DNA of 64,000 nucleotides from Prosthecobacter sp. (GCF_014879935.1 NZ_JACSRD010000163.1:1-64000), one strand, 5' to 3'; counted from the stretch's first letter, positions 1 to 10,000 are shown. Numbers and translations: made by a program. Notes: generated by a model from the sequence alone, not told the origin.

Positions 1-1698
1 GCCGCGCCGGCCGGACTGCCGATGGAGGCCCCTGGAAGCCCAGTCGGAGGCGGCATTCCGAATCACTCCCGCCTCATCCCGGGCTCGCCTGCTCTGCCGA
101 ACATGACCGCTGGCCATTCTCCCGGAATGATGGGTGGCATGGGCAACCCCGCAGGCAGTTCCCTGCTCGGCCGTGAAGTCTCTCCCGCCCCGCTGTCTCC
201 CATGACCCAGCCCCTGGCGGCTGCGAGTGGGCCATCCTTGAGCCTCGGCGGCTCTGGAGACATGCCTGCATCTCCGATTCCAGCCGGACGCAGCATTCCA
301 CACCTCCGCGCACCACGAGGCACGAATTTCATCCGCCTGGCTTTCGCCGCAGTGTTTCTCCTCGGATTCCTCGGCCTCGTGGGATTCCTGCTGAAAGACT
401 ACCTCCCCGGCGTGATTCCGGGGCTGGCTGCAAACGTTGACACCGAAGAAACCAGCGCGCCAGGGGCCAGCATTCCGGCACTGCCGTCAGCTTCAGCCCC
501 CAAGTCAAACATCACCGAGACGGTCAGTGAAGGAGGTCCCTCCAAATCCACGGCCAGCGTCGTTGCCGAGAGCCAGACCAAACCAATCGTGATTGGATTT
601 GATCCTGCCGAGCCCGCTCCATCGGGCACCCAAATGACCACGACTGCGGAAGCTGCTTCCTCTGATGTCACCGGCTCGTCCAAAACAGCCCTCGTTGCAG
701 CCGTCCCGGTGGATTCGGCCCCCGAAGTCGCCACGCCGGGAGGTTCGCTCCTCGAAGTTCCATCGAAACAGACGATGGCATCCACCTTGGCTGCGCCTCC
801 TGCCGTCGAACCAGGGGCCACCCCTCCTGCTCCGGCCGTCACGGAAGAAGACACACCAGCCGAAGCCAGACCCGCAGTGGATGCGCTGAAGAAATTCCTG
901 TTCGCCACTTCCCTGGCCGACCGTCTCCAGCACACCTTGGGAGCCGAACACATGAAGCCGCTGATGGAGCGCTACTACACACGTTCACCCGACGGCCCCG
1001 TGCTGGTGGATCGCATCCAGTTCGTGCGGATGGATCCCAATCCCGAACTCGGATCCGGTAAACACTGCATCTTCAGCCTCGAGAACAAGACGTGGGAGTT
1101 TCCCGTCCCGGTCATGCTCGAAGAGCAGCCCGAAGGGTTCAAAGTGGACTGGCTGGCGTTCGTTGAGTTCAAGGACCGTCTGCTGGAAAAATTCTTCCAA
1201 GGTTACCAGGAAGGGCCGGCGCGGTTCCACGTCGGCATCATCCGCCAGCACTACTTCGAGGACGATGTCCCGAACATCGACACCAAGGATGCATTCCGTG
1301 TGATGCCCGCCCCACCCAATTCCTATCAGGCGTCCGTTTTCATCAACAAAGACACCCAGCTAGCCCAGCAGTTGCGCAACCGCCTCCCCTGGGAGACGCA
1401 TGTCTGGGCCGTGGTGGAACTTGAGTGGAAAAAGCTCGGCTCGCAACAGTGGGTGGAGCTCAGCGCCGTCCCCCAGATGCACTGGTACTCCCTCCCCATG
1501 TCGAAGCCCATCTCCGCACCGCAAAAAGCATCGCAGGAGAACGACATGCCCCCGGGCATTTCCAAAAACGGCAAAGGCAACGCCCGTCCCGCCGGCAGCG
1601 CCACCAACAACGGTGCCACCATGCCGCCCACCGGCATCCGGAAATCCACGCCAGATCTGCCGCAAACGATCAGGCGGCCCCTTCCCGCCGGACGTTGA
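1..1698 (+). CDS. Membrane-anchored protein of unknown function, 5' end outside the window
   Basis: The reading frame is open from base 1, so the Met at base 22 is probably internal and the N-terminus lies upstream. The visible part (about 565 residues) starts with a Pro/Ser/Gly/Met-rich, low-complexity segment. One hydrophobic helix follows at about residues 110-127 counted from base 1 (FIRLAFAAVFLLGFLGLVGF), then a Pro/Ala/Thr/Ser-rich linker, then a compact folded region (about 300-500) with the motifs RYYTRSPDGP and HVWAVVELEW. The C-terminal tail is again Pro/Asn/Gly-rich and disordered-looking. The layout fits a protein with one membrane helix and a globular domain on the far side. I recognise no family or function. 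It converges on the DUF1552 gene, with a hairpin between the two stops. Confidence is high that it is coding and low on role. Confidence 0.75.
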   Translation, partial: AAPAGLPMEAPGSPVGGGIPNHSRLIPGSPALPNMTAGHSPGMMGGMGNPAGSSLLGREVSPAPLSPMTQPLAAASGPSLSLGGSGDMPASPIPAGRSIPHLRAPRGTNFIRLAFAAVFLLGFLGLVGFLLKDYLPGVIPGLAANVDTEETSAPGASIPALPSASAPKSNITETVSEGGPSKSTASVVAESQTKPIVIGFDPAEPAPSGTQMTTTAEAASSDVTGSSKTALVAAVPVDSAPEVATPGGSLLEVPSKQTMASTLAAPPAVEPGATPPAPAVTEEDTPAEARPAVDALKKFLFATSLADRLQHTLGAEHMKPLMERYYTRSPDGPVLVDRIQFVRMDPNPELGSGKHCIFSLENKTWEFPVPVMLEEQPEGFKVDWLAFVEFKDRLLEKFFQGYQEGPARFHVGIIRQHYFEDDVPNIDTKDAFRVMPAPPNSYQASVFINKDTQLAQQLRNRLPWETHVWAVVELEWKKLGSQQWVELSAVPQMHWYSLPMSKPISAPQKASQENDMPPGISKNGKGNARPAGSATNNGATMPPTGIRKSTPDLPQTIRRPLPAGR

Positions 1699-1738
1699 CC
1701 GGGTTGTCGCTCAGCTTATGAATCGGCTGAACAGATCT

Positions 1739-1759
1739 TTGCTGGCGGCCAGCCAGCAA
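1739..1759. terminator. Hairpin between convergent genes
   Basis: TTGCTGGC and GCCAGCAA form a perfect 8-bp stem around a 5-nt loop, in the 84-bp gap between two convergent stop codons. There is no clear T-run, so bidirectional terminator is an inference from position and symmetry. Confidence 0.45.
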
Positions 1760-1782
1760 TATACACGGTCAAAAGCCTACGC

Positions 1783-3141
1783 TCAGCTCACTTCCAGCCT
1801 GCCTGTGCTGTCACCGACTTTCTCCGCAGGCACCCCCAGGCGGTCCAGCATCGAAAGATACAGATTGGTCATGGGCGTCTCACCTGGCAGAACGATCCGC
1901 TTGCCCGGGGTCCAGGTGCCTCCTGCACGACCTGCCAGCAAAATGGGCAGATTGTCATGGTTGTGACGGTTGCCATCGCCGATCCCGCCGCCGAAAACGA
2001 TCATGGAGTTGTCCAGCAGCGTCTGGTCGCCCTCCTTGATCGATTTCATCTTGTCGAGGAAGTAACCAAACTGCCGCAGGTAAAACTGGTCGATCTTGGC
2101 GATCTTCTCCAGCTTCTGCGGGTCGCTTTGATGGTGGGAAATCGAGTGATGCGCGTCCGGCACGCCGATCTCCGGAAAGCTGCGGTTGCTGCCATCATGA
2201 GCGAGCATGTAAGTGGACAGGCGGGTCGTGTCCGTCTGGAAGGCCAGCACCATCAGGTCGAACATCACCCGGATATGCTCCTCGTACGAGTCGGGAATCC
2301 CCTCTGGAATCTTCACATCGGGCATTTGCGCGGTGAATTTCTCAGCACGCTCAATGCGGAGTTCAATGTCACGCACTGACGAAAAGTACTCGTCCAGCTT
2401 GCGCCGGTCTCCCGCGTTCACCTTTCCTTGCAGGCTCTTGGCCTCGTCGAGCACGGTGTCCAGGATGCTTTTCTGCATGCGTTGCGCCCGTGCGGCGTCA
2501 GCTCCGTTTCCTGCGGTCGATCCCAGTCCAAACAAGCGCTCAAACACCAGCCGCGGGTCCATCTCGGGCGCCATCGGCATCGTTTCGTTCTTCCAGGCCA
2601 GATTGAACTGATAAGCACAGGAATAACCGGAATCACACTTCCCCGAGCTGCGCTGCCCGTCGGTGCTGAGCTCCAGCGAAGGCAGGCGTGTGAGATGCCC
2701 GATCTTCTGCGCGGCGATCTGATCCACCGAGATGCCCAGATGAATGTCCGAACCGGCCGTCTTCTTCGGCATGCATCCGGTCAGGAAGGTGGCCGTCGCC
2801 CGCGCATGATCCCCGCCGCCGTTTCCATGGCTGCGGGCAAAGTCCTGCATCAGTCCCGACACCACCATGAAGTCCTCACGGTGTTTTTCGATCTGCTTCA
2901 GCGAGGCGGACAATTGGTAGCTGGCACCTTCGCCAGTCGGCATCCACTGGTCCACGTTGACCCCGTTGGGAATGTACAGCCAGGCCGCGCGAATCGGCTT
3001 CACGGCCGGTTTCGTCGCTGCAAACGCTTTGGCCCCAAAGGACTCCAAAAAGGGCAGCGAAATCATCGAACCCAGCCCGCGTAAGACACGGCGGCGGCTG
3101 GGCGAATGGGCGGCAAGGGAGGTTTCGCTGAATGGGTTCAT
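1783..3141 (-). CDS. DUF1552 domain-containing exported protein
   Basis: The protein has 452 residues from the ATG at 3141; an in-frame TTG two codons upstream is less likely. The N-terminus carries a twin-arginine-like signal (SRRRVLRGLGSMISLPFLESF) followed by AKAFAA. The body matches the DUF1552 family known from planctomycetes and verrucomicrobia: the segment IRAAWLYIPNGVNVDQW, the HGNGGGDHARATATFLTG region, AHDGSNRSFPEIGVPDAHHSISHH, and a C-terminal GGGIGDGNRHNHDNLPILLAGRAGG that resembles the metal-binding half of DUF1501/sulfatase-like folds. The biochemical role is unknown. In many genomes this gene sits beside a large DUF1592/DUF1585 cytochrome-type partner. None is present here; the upstream neighbour on the same strand is a glycosidase-like gene. 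Export by Tat is inferred from the signal. Confidence 0.9.
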   Translation of the reverse strand: MNPFSETSLAAHSPSRRRVLRGLGSMISLPFLESFGAKAFAATKPAVKPIRAAWLYIPNGVNVDQWMPTGEGASYQLSASLKQIEKHREDFMVVSGLMQDFARSHGNGGGDHARATATFLTGCMPKKTAGSDIHLGISVDQIAAQKIGHLTRLPSLELSTDGQRSSGKCDSGYSCAYQFNLAWKNETMPMAPEMDPRLVFERLFGLGSTAGNGADAARAQRMQKSILDTVLDEAKSLQGKVNAGDRRKLDEYFSSVRDIELRIERAEKFTAQMPDVKIPEGIPDSYEEHIRVMFDLMVLAFQTDTTRLSTYMLAHDGSNRSFPEIGVPDAHHSISHHQSDPQKLEKIAKIDQFYLRQFGYFLDKMKSIKEGDQTLLDNSMIVFGGGIGDGNRHNHDNLPILLAGRAGGTWTPGKRIVLPGETPMTNLYLSMLDRLGVPAEKVGDSTGRLEVS

Positions 3142-3316
3142 TTTCAAAGCTGACTACGATGGGCGAACTGAGAAACTTTCGTGCCAGGAAAGCCCCGCTC
3201 TCCCGGCTTCGCAAGAGTTCACCATACACCCGCACTGGATCTGCGAAACCTCACAAAACATCGCTTTTTTTGGCTCGCCGTGGCCATGACGTGGCCAGCC
3301 ACCCCGCAGCGCCGGC

Positions 3317-6300
3317 TCACTCATCCCTCACGCCTCTGAGTCCCGGCCCGCCTGCGCCGACGAAGCCGTGGCTGGCACCATTGGCATCGTCGATGACCCA
3401 GAAAGCATACAGGGAGCCTTTCGACTGATGGAAGCGCAATTTCACCGCCTTTCCAGTCAGGTCACCAAGGTCAGCGCCATCAGCCCACTCCACCTTCAGC
3501 TTCGTTTGATCACCTGAAGCCACTTTGGATCTTCGCAGCACCTTTCCAGCCGCATTGAGCACCTCGACACGCAGCTCGCCGTTCACGTTCACAAAGAGAT
3601 GCTTGCCCTTGAACTGCACACTGCGCGTCGTCAGCTCACCGGAGCCGTCCATTGAGGCAAAACCATCGCGCCGCAGCGTGGCGAGGCCGATGCTGCCGCC
3701 GCAATACATGCCGCGATGACCATTTGACGCGATGCCGGAGTAGGCGCAGTAGGGGAAGACGAGTTGGTCATCGAGCACCACACACACGCCCGTCGTTGTG
3801 TGCAGATACGCGCGATCCCAATCACCTTCGCGTCGTGTGGCGGCGATGAAGGCGCGGCGATCGGGACGATCCCAGTGAAAGCCATCGCGGCTGAAGCCGA
3901 CTTTGAGCTCGGTGATCTTCGTGAACTTGCCGGCATCGCAGACTTTGTTGTCAGGGCCGAGGTGGATCTGAAACATGCCGAGCATCACGCTCTCATACGC
4001 GACCGCGCTGAGGCTGTAGAGTTGCGCGGGCTTGCCGATTTGCGGATCAGGCAGGTCAAGGCGGTCGGCATTGGCCCAAAACACCGACTTCGACCAGTCC
4101 GCGCCCGCGATGAAGTCGCGCGACTCATGATACCAGCGATTGCGGCCCTGTTTGCTGCCTTGTTTGATGCTGTAAACCCAGCGCTCGCGAAAGGGATTGA
4201 AGAAGAACGAGCAGTAATCGCCCGCAGGGCCGGTGAAGACGGGCTGCGTCCACTCGCGGCCATCGGCGGAGGTTTGCAGTTGATGCCCGAGCTTGCCGCG
4301 ATCGGTCATGAACTTGATGCGCGCGTCCTGCGATGCGAGATCGAGCCACACGCAGTTGTCGCCACCGGCTTCGTTGCCTTTGTCGCGCAGCAGATTGTCC
4401 TCGCGGATGCCGAGACTGGGTCGCGTCCAGGTTTTCAGATCGCGACTCGTTGCGAGGGCCAGCGGACCGCGCCAACCGGCGGTGTAGAACATCTTGAAGA
4501 GCTTCGCCGACGGATCGTAAAACACGCCGCCGTGGCCGAGGTAGGTCACGGCCTCCTGCGCGCCTTCCGTGCCGCCCGACGAGCCGAGTTCGTGCTTCGT
4601 CTCGGCTTTGAAAACGGGATTGCCGCTGAACTTCGTCGCGGTGTGAAACGTGCGCTTCAGCGTGCTGCTCTCGATGAGGAAATCGTCCACGAAGAGCTGA
4701 CGGCCCACATCGATCGGGATGATCTTCGGCGGATGCTGCAAATACGGCACCGGCATCGGCTCGGCCGAATCCTGATCGTAATGCTCCGGCGGCCACACGT
4801 TTGGCAACACGATGCCGTTGTAGAGCTTCTCGCCGTTGTTCGCCGGCCATGGATTCGGCGCTTTTGGTTCGTAGAGGCCGATCTCGCAGCCCTCGCCCAT
4901 GATGAGCACGACCATCTTCGTGAATCGCAGCCGCTCGCCCGCTTTCGCGGTCTTTTGATACAAACTCACGCGATTGATCTCGCCGGGAAAAAGCTGCACC
5001 TCGGGCACATTCACCTTCGTGAAGCCGGCTTTTTGCAGCGCTTCTTCCTGACTTGCAGCTTTGGGACGAATCGTCGGCGTGAGCGCGTAAAGCACGCCCG
5101 GCTTCTTCACCTCGACGGCGCACTTCTCGATGCTCGTGCGCAAAAACAGCCGATCACGCACTTCCGCGGGTATTTCGTCGATCACATACTCGCGGTCGGT
5201 GAAGAGCTTCTCGCCTGGATTCAGCTTCGCCAGCCCCTTGGGCAGCACGGGCGGCCACTCGATGCGTTTCTGGCCTGCTTGCGGTTCGAACTGGCCCACT
5301 GACTCCAGCTTGCCGAACATGATGCGATCCTTCTGCGTGCCTTGGGTGACGCTGAGCCAGATCACGCCCTGATGCTCATGCAGCGTGGGATATTGGAACG
5401 AATAAGGCGTGATGAAGCGGTATTTGCGCTCCCAGGTTTTGCAATCGCGTGAGATGTCGATGTTGAAGATGGTGCGGCGGTCGCCGTTGATCACCTCAGC
5501 GTCCTGCCAGCCGAGGTAATAGACCTCGCCAAACTTGTCGAAGGTCGGCTTGGAGTTCGAGCCCTTCACAAAGGGCATCTCCGTGCCCACGGTCCATTTT
5601 TTGCCATCAGCGCTCGTGGTGAAGTGGTAGTTGCCCTTGTCGTTGCGCACGATGGCCATCCAGGTGCCGTCGGGCAGCCGGTTCACGGCGGATTCGCTGA
5701 GTTGCTGGGTCTGCGGCTCGTTGTAATGGCCGATCACTTCAAAGGTGACGAGATCATCGTGCAGCACCGAGAGCGCGTTCTGCCCGACAGGGAAGTTGTT
5801 CAGCGCGACGTAGGTCTTGCCATCTAACTTCTTGAACGAATCGAAGATGAACAAGCCCGCGTCCCTGGCTGGACGACGGAGACCCTGCTTCGCCGCGTCG
5901 TCGTAGAAAGGCTGCGGCTGCATGTCGAAGGTGCCTGCCGCCGTCTTGAGCTTCGCGCGGAAAATGCGGTTCTCGAAGGCCACACGTCCCAGATCGAAGT
6001 CGATATACCACATCTGAGCCTGTCGCTTGCCGGGATCCTGACTGGTGAAATAGCAGCGCAGTGTCTTCGCGTCCTTCTGAAGGATCCGAGGCACGAAGCA
6101 CTGCCCGAATGGTAATGTCTCGTTTTCAAAAACCTGCTCACTGCGGGCGAAGTCGATGATCTTCTCCACCTCCAGCGTCTTCACGTTCACAATCGACATC
6201 GTGACGTAGATGAACGGCCAGGCGGAGCTCTCCCCAGCGCGTTCATCATTCGCCTCCGTGACAACGAAGGCCCGGTCACCGACGCAGACGAACTCCGCAT

Positions 6301-6454
6301 CATGCGTGCCCTTCACCTTCGGCGCGGTGACTTTGACAAGCCGCTGCATGACGATGTCGCCCGCGAGCGCGGGGTCCCAATTGGCGGGGAGGAGGCTTTG
6401 AGCGCTGATTGAGCCGCAAAAGAGCGCAGAGATCGCAAGGAGTCGGAGGAGCAT
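3317..6454 (-). CDS. Secreted two-propeller glycosidase-like protein
   Basis: I place the start at the ATG at 6454, which begins a clean signal peptide (MLLRLLAISALFCGSISAQ). The open frame extends ten codons further, but those codons lie in a conserved leader. The 1,045-residue product has a beta-propeller of the BNR/GH43-like type (about residues 30-420), a linker segment (420-590), then a second propeller starting at IDVGRQLFVDDFLIES. The second half contains FYDPSAKLFKMFYTAGW, ATSRDLKTWTRP and SADGREWTQP, all typical of GH32/GH43-like sugar-processing propellers. The C-terminus (about 920-1045) is a beta-sandwich, probably carbohydrate-binding. Role is inferred as periplasmic or surface glycan hydrolysis or binding; substrate is unknown. 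Its signal peptide and upstream 100 bp are nearly identical to those of the sialidase-like gene at 28455-29609. Confidence 0.8.
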   Translation of the reverse strand: MLLRLLAISALFCGSISAQSLLPANWDPALAGDIVMQRLVKVTAPKVKGTHDAEFVCVGDRAFVVTEANDERAGESSAWPFIYVTMSIVNVKTLEVEKIIDFARSEQVFENETLPFGQCFVPRILQKDAKTLRCYFTSQDPGKRQAQMWYIDFDLGRVAFENRIFRAKLKTAAGTFDMQPQPFYDDAAKQGLRRPARDAGLFIFDSFKKLDGKTYVALNNFPVGQNALSVLHDDLVTFEVIGHYNEPQTQQLSESAVNRLPDGTWMAIVRNDKGNYHFTTSADGKKWTVGTEMPFVKGSNSKPTFDKFGEVYYLGWQDAEVINGDRRTIFNIDISRDCKTWERKYRFITPYSFQYPTLHEHQGVIWLSVTQGTQKDRIMFGKLESVGQFEPQAGQKRIEWPPVLPKGLAKLNPGEKLFTDREYVIDEIPAEVRDRLFLRTSIEKCAVEVKKPGVLYALTPTIRPKAASQEEALQKAGFTKVNVPEVQLFPGEINRVSLYQKTAKAGERLRFTKMVVLIMGEGCEIGLYEPKAPNPWPANNGEKLYNGIVLPNVWPPEHYDQDSAEPMPVPYLQHPPKIIPIDVGRQLFVDDFLIESSTLKRTFHTATKFSGNPVFKAETKHELGSSGGTEGAQEAVTYLGHGGVFYDPSAKLFKMFYTAGWRGPLALATSRDLKTWTRPSLGIREDNLLRDKGNEAGGDNCVWLDLASQDARIKFMTDRGKLGHQLQTSADGREWTQPVFTGPAGDYCSFFFNPFRERWVYSIKQGSKQGRNRWYHESRDFIAGADWSKSVFWANADRLDLPDPQIGKPAQLYSLSAVAYESVMLGMFQIHLGPDNKVCDAGKFTKITELKVGFSRDGFHWDRPDRRAFIAATRREGDWDRAYLHTTTGVCVVLDDQLVFPYCAYSGIASNGHRGMYCGGSIGLATLRRDGFASMDGSGELTTRSVQFKGKHLFVNVNGELRVEVLNAAGKVLRRSKVASGDQTKLKVEWADGADLGDLTGKAVKLRFHQSKGSLYAFWVIDDANGASHGFVGAGGPGLRGVRDE

Positions 6455-6524
6455 GATGAGAGAGAACGAGGTTGGCGCAGACATTTCGCGCCTTGAATGG
6501 TGGTGTGGTCTGTTATGCTAACAC
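6426..6524 (-). repeat. Promoter/leader block, copy 1 (partner at 29580-29678)
   Basis: About 100 bp match 29580-29678 at roughly nine bases in ten. The block covers the first codons of the signal peptide, the untranslated leader and a palindrome. The two genes it drives are not otherwise close homologues, so the block looks like a copied regulatory cassette and not a remnant of whole-gene duplication. Confidence 0.75.
6511..6523 (-). promoter_or_regulatory. Palindromic operator candidate TGTTAGCATAACA
   Basis: A 13-bp inverted repeat (arms TGTTA/TAACA) lies 57 bp upstream of the chosen start codon. The same 13 bases lie 56 bp upstream of the sialidase-like gene (29665-29677). Size and symmetry suit a LacI- or GntR-type operator. 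The LacI-family gene at 31120 is a possible but unproven binder. Confidence 0.5.
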
Positions 6525-6602
6525 TTTTCGCCGGGCGGAGCGTGCCGCGCGAAATCCTGCATGCGGAGCCTTTCCGGGAGAAATCGATGCCTCTGGCGTG
6601 GA

Positions 6603-6659
6603 ATCGCCGCGCAAGTTGCATGAATCAGGCCGGCCTTGTCTGCCGTGCTTCAGCGATGG
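6603..6659 (-). pseudogene. Fragment of a Ser/Thr kinase gene (fossil)
   Basis: Read on the minus strand, this stretch encodes AIAEARQTRPA, a TGA stop, then FMQL. The intact TPR kinase at 10672-12933 has SIAEARQTRPAEFMRLL (DNA at about 12000-12062). Similarity continues into the bases coding RGD (GCGCGGCGAT). The fragment follows the truncated sigma gene in the same order and orientation as in the intact operon, so it is probably the kinase part of a collapsed duplicate operon. Confidence 0.65.
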
Positions 6660-6670
6660 CCGGCAAGACA

Positions 6671-6899
6671 TCATTCTGTCATCACCTTCCGCAGCCAGGC
6701 CAGCTCTTCCTCGATGTCTTCCGGCTTCATCACCGTCTTGGCGATCTCGCGCTCCAGCAGATCCCGGAATTTCTTTCTCAACCGATGCACCAGCAGGCGC
6801 ACCGCGCCGGGCGTGGAGCCGAGTTTGACGGCCATCTCGTCATAGGGCGGTTGCGTGTCCTCGCTGGGTGGTGGGAAACGGGGAGGAGTGGGTCTTCAT
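6671..6899 (-). pseudogene. ECF sigma factor gene with internal deletion
   Basis: The first 12 codons ([12 protein letters not shown]) match the start of the intact ECF sigma gene at 12937-13659. The sequence then jumps directly to the C-terminal region-4 part ([16 protein letters not shown] through [12 protein letters not shown] and TGA). The intact gene is 723 bp and this remnant is 229 bp, so 494 bp are missing. That number is not a multiple of three, so the head runs out of frame within a few codons of the junction. A functional sigma factor cannot be made. It is divergent from the WD40 kinase gene. Confidence 0.85.
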
Positions 6900-6973
6900 G
6901 AGGGCAAAGGAGCAGCGTCGTGAGGAAGGCCGGGGGGAGGGATCGGCGAGTTTATGCGGAGTAATCAAAAAAC

Positions 6974-6988
6974 GCGAGAAACGAATTC
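6974..6988 (-). promoter_or_regulatory. Conserved upstream box of the sigma fossil
   Basis: On the minus strand this is GAATTCGTTTCTCGC, 75 bp upstream of the fossil sigma start. Almost the same box, with one extra T, lies 66 bp upstream of the intact sigma gene (13725-13740). Its retention next to decayed coding sequence marks it as the old promoter region. It may be a sigma-factor autoregulation site. Confidence 0.45.
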
Positions 6989-7088
6989 CCGCTGTCCCCG
7001 CAAGATGACGTCAGCCGCCGTTCTGCTGCTCCGGACAAGATCCGCGCGTGTCTTCACTCTCCTCATCCCTCACGATCCGCCCTCTCTC

Positions 7089-10000
7089 ATGAAATCTCCC
7101 GAGACAAACGAAGACACCTCACTTGGAGATTTCATCCGCGCAGCCGTGAAGGATCACGATCAGGGACGGTCCCACGAACAGGATGCGCCGACGGTCATCG
7201 AGAACGCACCACGGCGTGGGGCGAGGCTGGGAGTGCTGCCCGGCCATGAGGTGCGGGACTTCATCGCCCGCGGTGGCATGGGCGCGGTGTATCTGGCGCG
7301 GCAGCAGGCGCTGGAGCGTGAGGTGGCGGTGAAAGTGATGACGCGGGATGCGGGCTCGGCGGAGATGGCGGAGCGGTTTCGGCGCGAGGCGCTGGTGCTC
7401 GGGCGGCTGGCGCATCCAAACATTGTGCCGGTGTATGACATCGGCACCGATGATGAAGGGCAGCTTTTTTATACGATGAAGCTGGTGAAGGGCCGCACGC
7501 TCCAGCACATCCTCAATGACCTGCGGACGGAGGACGCGGCGGTGTTGAAGGAACACACGCTGGCCTCGCTGCTCACCGTTTTCCGCAAGGTGTGCGATGC
7601 GCTGGCCTTTGCGCACTCGCAGGGGATCATTCATCGCGATTTGAAGCCGGAGAATGTGATGGTGGGCGAGTTCGGTGAGGTGCTCGTCATGGATTGGGGG
7701 CTGGCGAAGAAGATCGGCGAAAAGGCGGATGCCGGGGAGCTGTCTCCCTCTTCGATGATGATCCGCAAGGCGGACTTCGGCGGCACGCTTGCCGGCTCGG
7801 TGATGGGCACGCCGCAATACATGAGCCCGGAGCAGGCGATGGGACTCGTCGATGAGCTGGATGCGCGCTCGGACATCTTTTCGCTCGGCGGCATTCTTTA
7901 CGCCATCCTCACGCTGAGACCGCCGGTGGAGGGCACGACGCTGGAGGAGGTGCTGAACAAGGTGCGCACGGGAAACATCGCCTCGCCATCGGCCTATGGA
8001 GCCACGGCGGGCGAAGGCAAGGTTCAGGCCAAGGGAACTGTGCTGGAGGCGCGGAAGATCACCCCGCTGCCGCACATCGAAGGCGGCAAGGTGCCTGTGG
8101 CGCTCTCCGCCGTGGTGATGAAGGCTCTCGTGCTCGACAAAACGCGGCGCTACCAGACCGTCGCCGCCTTCAGCGCGGACATCGAGGCGTTTCAGGGCGG
8201 TTTTGCCACTACTGCGGAGCAGGCAGGGCTGGCGAAGCAGCTCGTGCTGCTCATCCGCCGTCACCGGGGCATCTTCACCACCGCCGCGGCGGCCTGGCTT
8301 ATCATCACCGCGCTGGCGATGTGGTTCGTCTTCCATCTCCGCGAAAAGGAGCAGCGGGCCATCGCAGGTGAAGAGGCGGCCATCGTGGAAAAGGAAGCCG
8401 CGCGGAAGTCGGCTGCCACAGCGAATCTGAACGTCGCCGATGCGGCGTTGCGCGAGGGCAATAGCGCCGCGATGCAGGCGGCGCTCGATGCGGTGCCTGA
8501 GGATCTGCGCGATTCTACCTGGGGCTACCTGCTCGACCAGTCGGACACGTCGATCGCCCGCATCCGGTCCAGCGGCACGAATGATATCGAGGGTGTGGCT
8601 GCCGATCCCCGGCGTCCGGGTGTCTTTGCCGTGGCGGACAGGCATCGCCATATCACCGTGCTGGAGGTGCGCACCGGTATGCGGCTGCTGGAGTTCAAGG
8701 CGGCGTTCAGCGAGACCGATCCCCGCGACCAGTTCCGCCTCGCCTTCTCACCCGATGGGGAGCGTATCGCGGTGGGACGGAGTGGGGCTGGCGAGATCGT
8801 CATCCACAGTGCGAAGGACGGACAAAAGCTCGCAGGCTGGCCCGCCCCCGCAGCCAGTTGGCTAAAATTCAGCGCCGATGGCGGACGGCTGCTTCAAAGG
8901 ACAGCCGGAGCCAAATCACATGTGATGATGTGGGACAGTGCGAAGGGTGATATCCTCTGGAAATATGCTCCAACAAGAGGTGCTGGCTTTGCGGACTTCA
9001 CCCCGGACGGCCAGCAGGTGGTGACCATCGGCAAGGGGGAAGCGCTGCGGCTGGTCTCAGCTCAAGATGGCACTCTCGTGCGCGACATCGCACCCGGCGT
9101 CGAGTCTTCCATGACAGCCCTGTCGCTCGGCGGCTCAGATCTTCTCGCGGTAGCCGATGAAATGCGTGCCATCAAAGTACTGAACTGGCGTGATGGTCGC
9201 GTCATCACCCGCTTCCAGTGTGAGGTCTCCGGTCCCCGGATGATCAATGACCTCGTCTGGACGCCGGATGGAACGCAACTCATCACCGCCCTGGAGGGGA
9301 CCGATGGCCGGCAGATGATCCGCGTGTGGGATGCCCGAACGGGTGCCATGCTCAGATCGCTGCTCGGCGGCAGCCTCGGGGTGCATTGCCTGGATCTGCA
9401 TCCGCTTTCCGGCGAACTGCTCGTGACAGGGCTTGCCTCACGCGCCTGGAGCCTCACGGGGGCGAGAGCGGCGTGGACACTGCCGCAGGCTGGTATCACC
9501 AGCATGGCCTTCTGGGGAGCGGATGATGTGATCCTCGCCTCGCCGCCACCTGGCTCAGTTGTGGCTGTTGCCGCGCAAAAGCTCCTGCCTGACGGGGGAT
9601 CGAAGCTGCTCTGGAAGCCTGTCAATCTCGGCTATCGGAACCCCATCGTCAGCCCAGACGGCCAGTGGGCTGCCGTGACCTATCCGAGGGGCAAAAGCAC
9701 CGTCCTGCTGCGTCGAAAGGGCGACGAGATCGATCCCGTCCTCACGCTGAACACTCCCCACCAGGCTGACCATGTCCGATTCAGTCCGACTGGAGCCACC
9801 TTGGCAGCCTACAATTTCTCTGAGCTGGAGCTATTCAGCACCGCCACAGGGAAACCCCTGCCGAAGCTGGAACGAGAAGGCATCCGTTATTTCGCCGACC
9901 TCACCTGGATCAGCAAAGAGCGGCTCGTCGGACTCGTCATCGCGCATGCCCGGCGGCTGGAGGCCGGTTCTGAGGAATGGGTGGTCCTGTGGGATACCCG

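Noticed and set aside
3764-5302. 512-codon open frame on the plus strand
   Set aside because: It is antisense to the glycosidase-like gene and has a composition typical of shadow frames (Ala/Arg/His-rich without domains).
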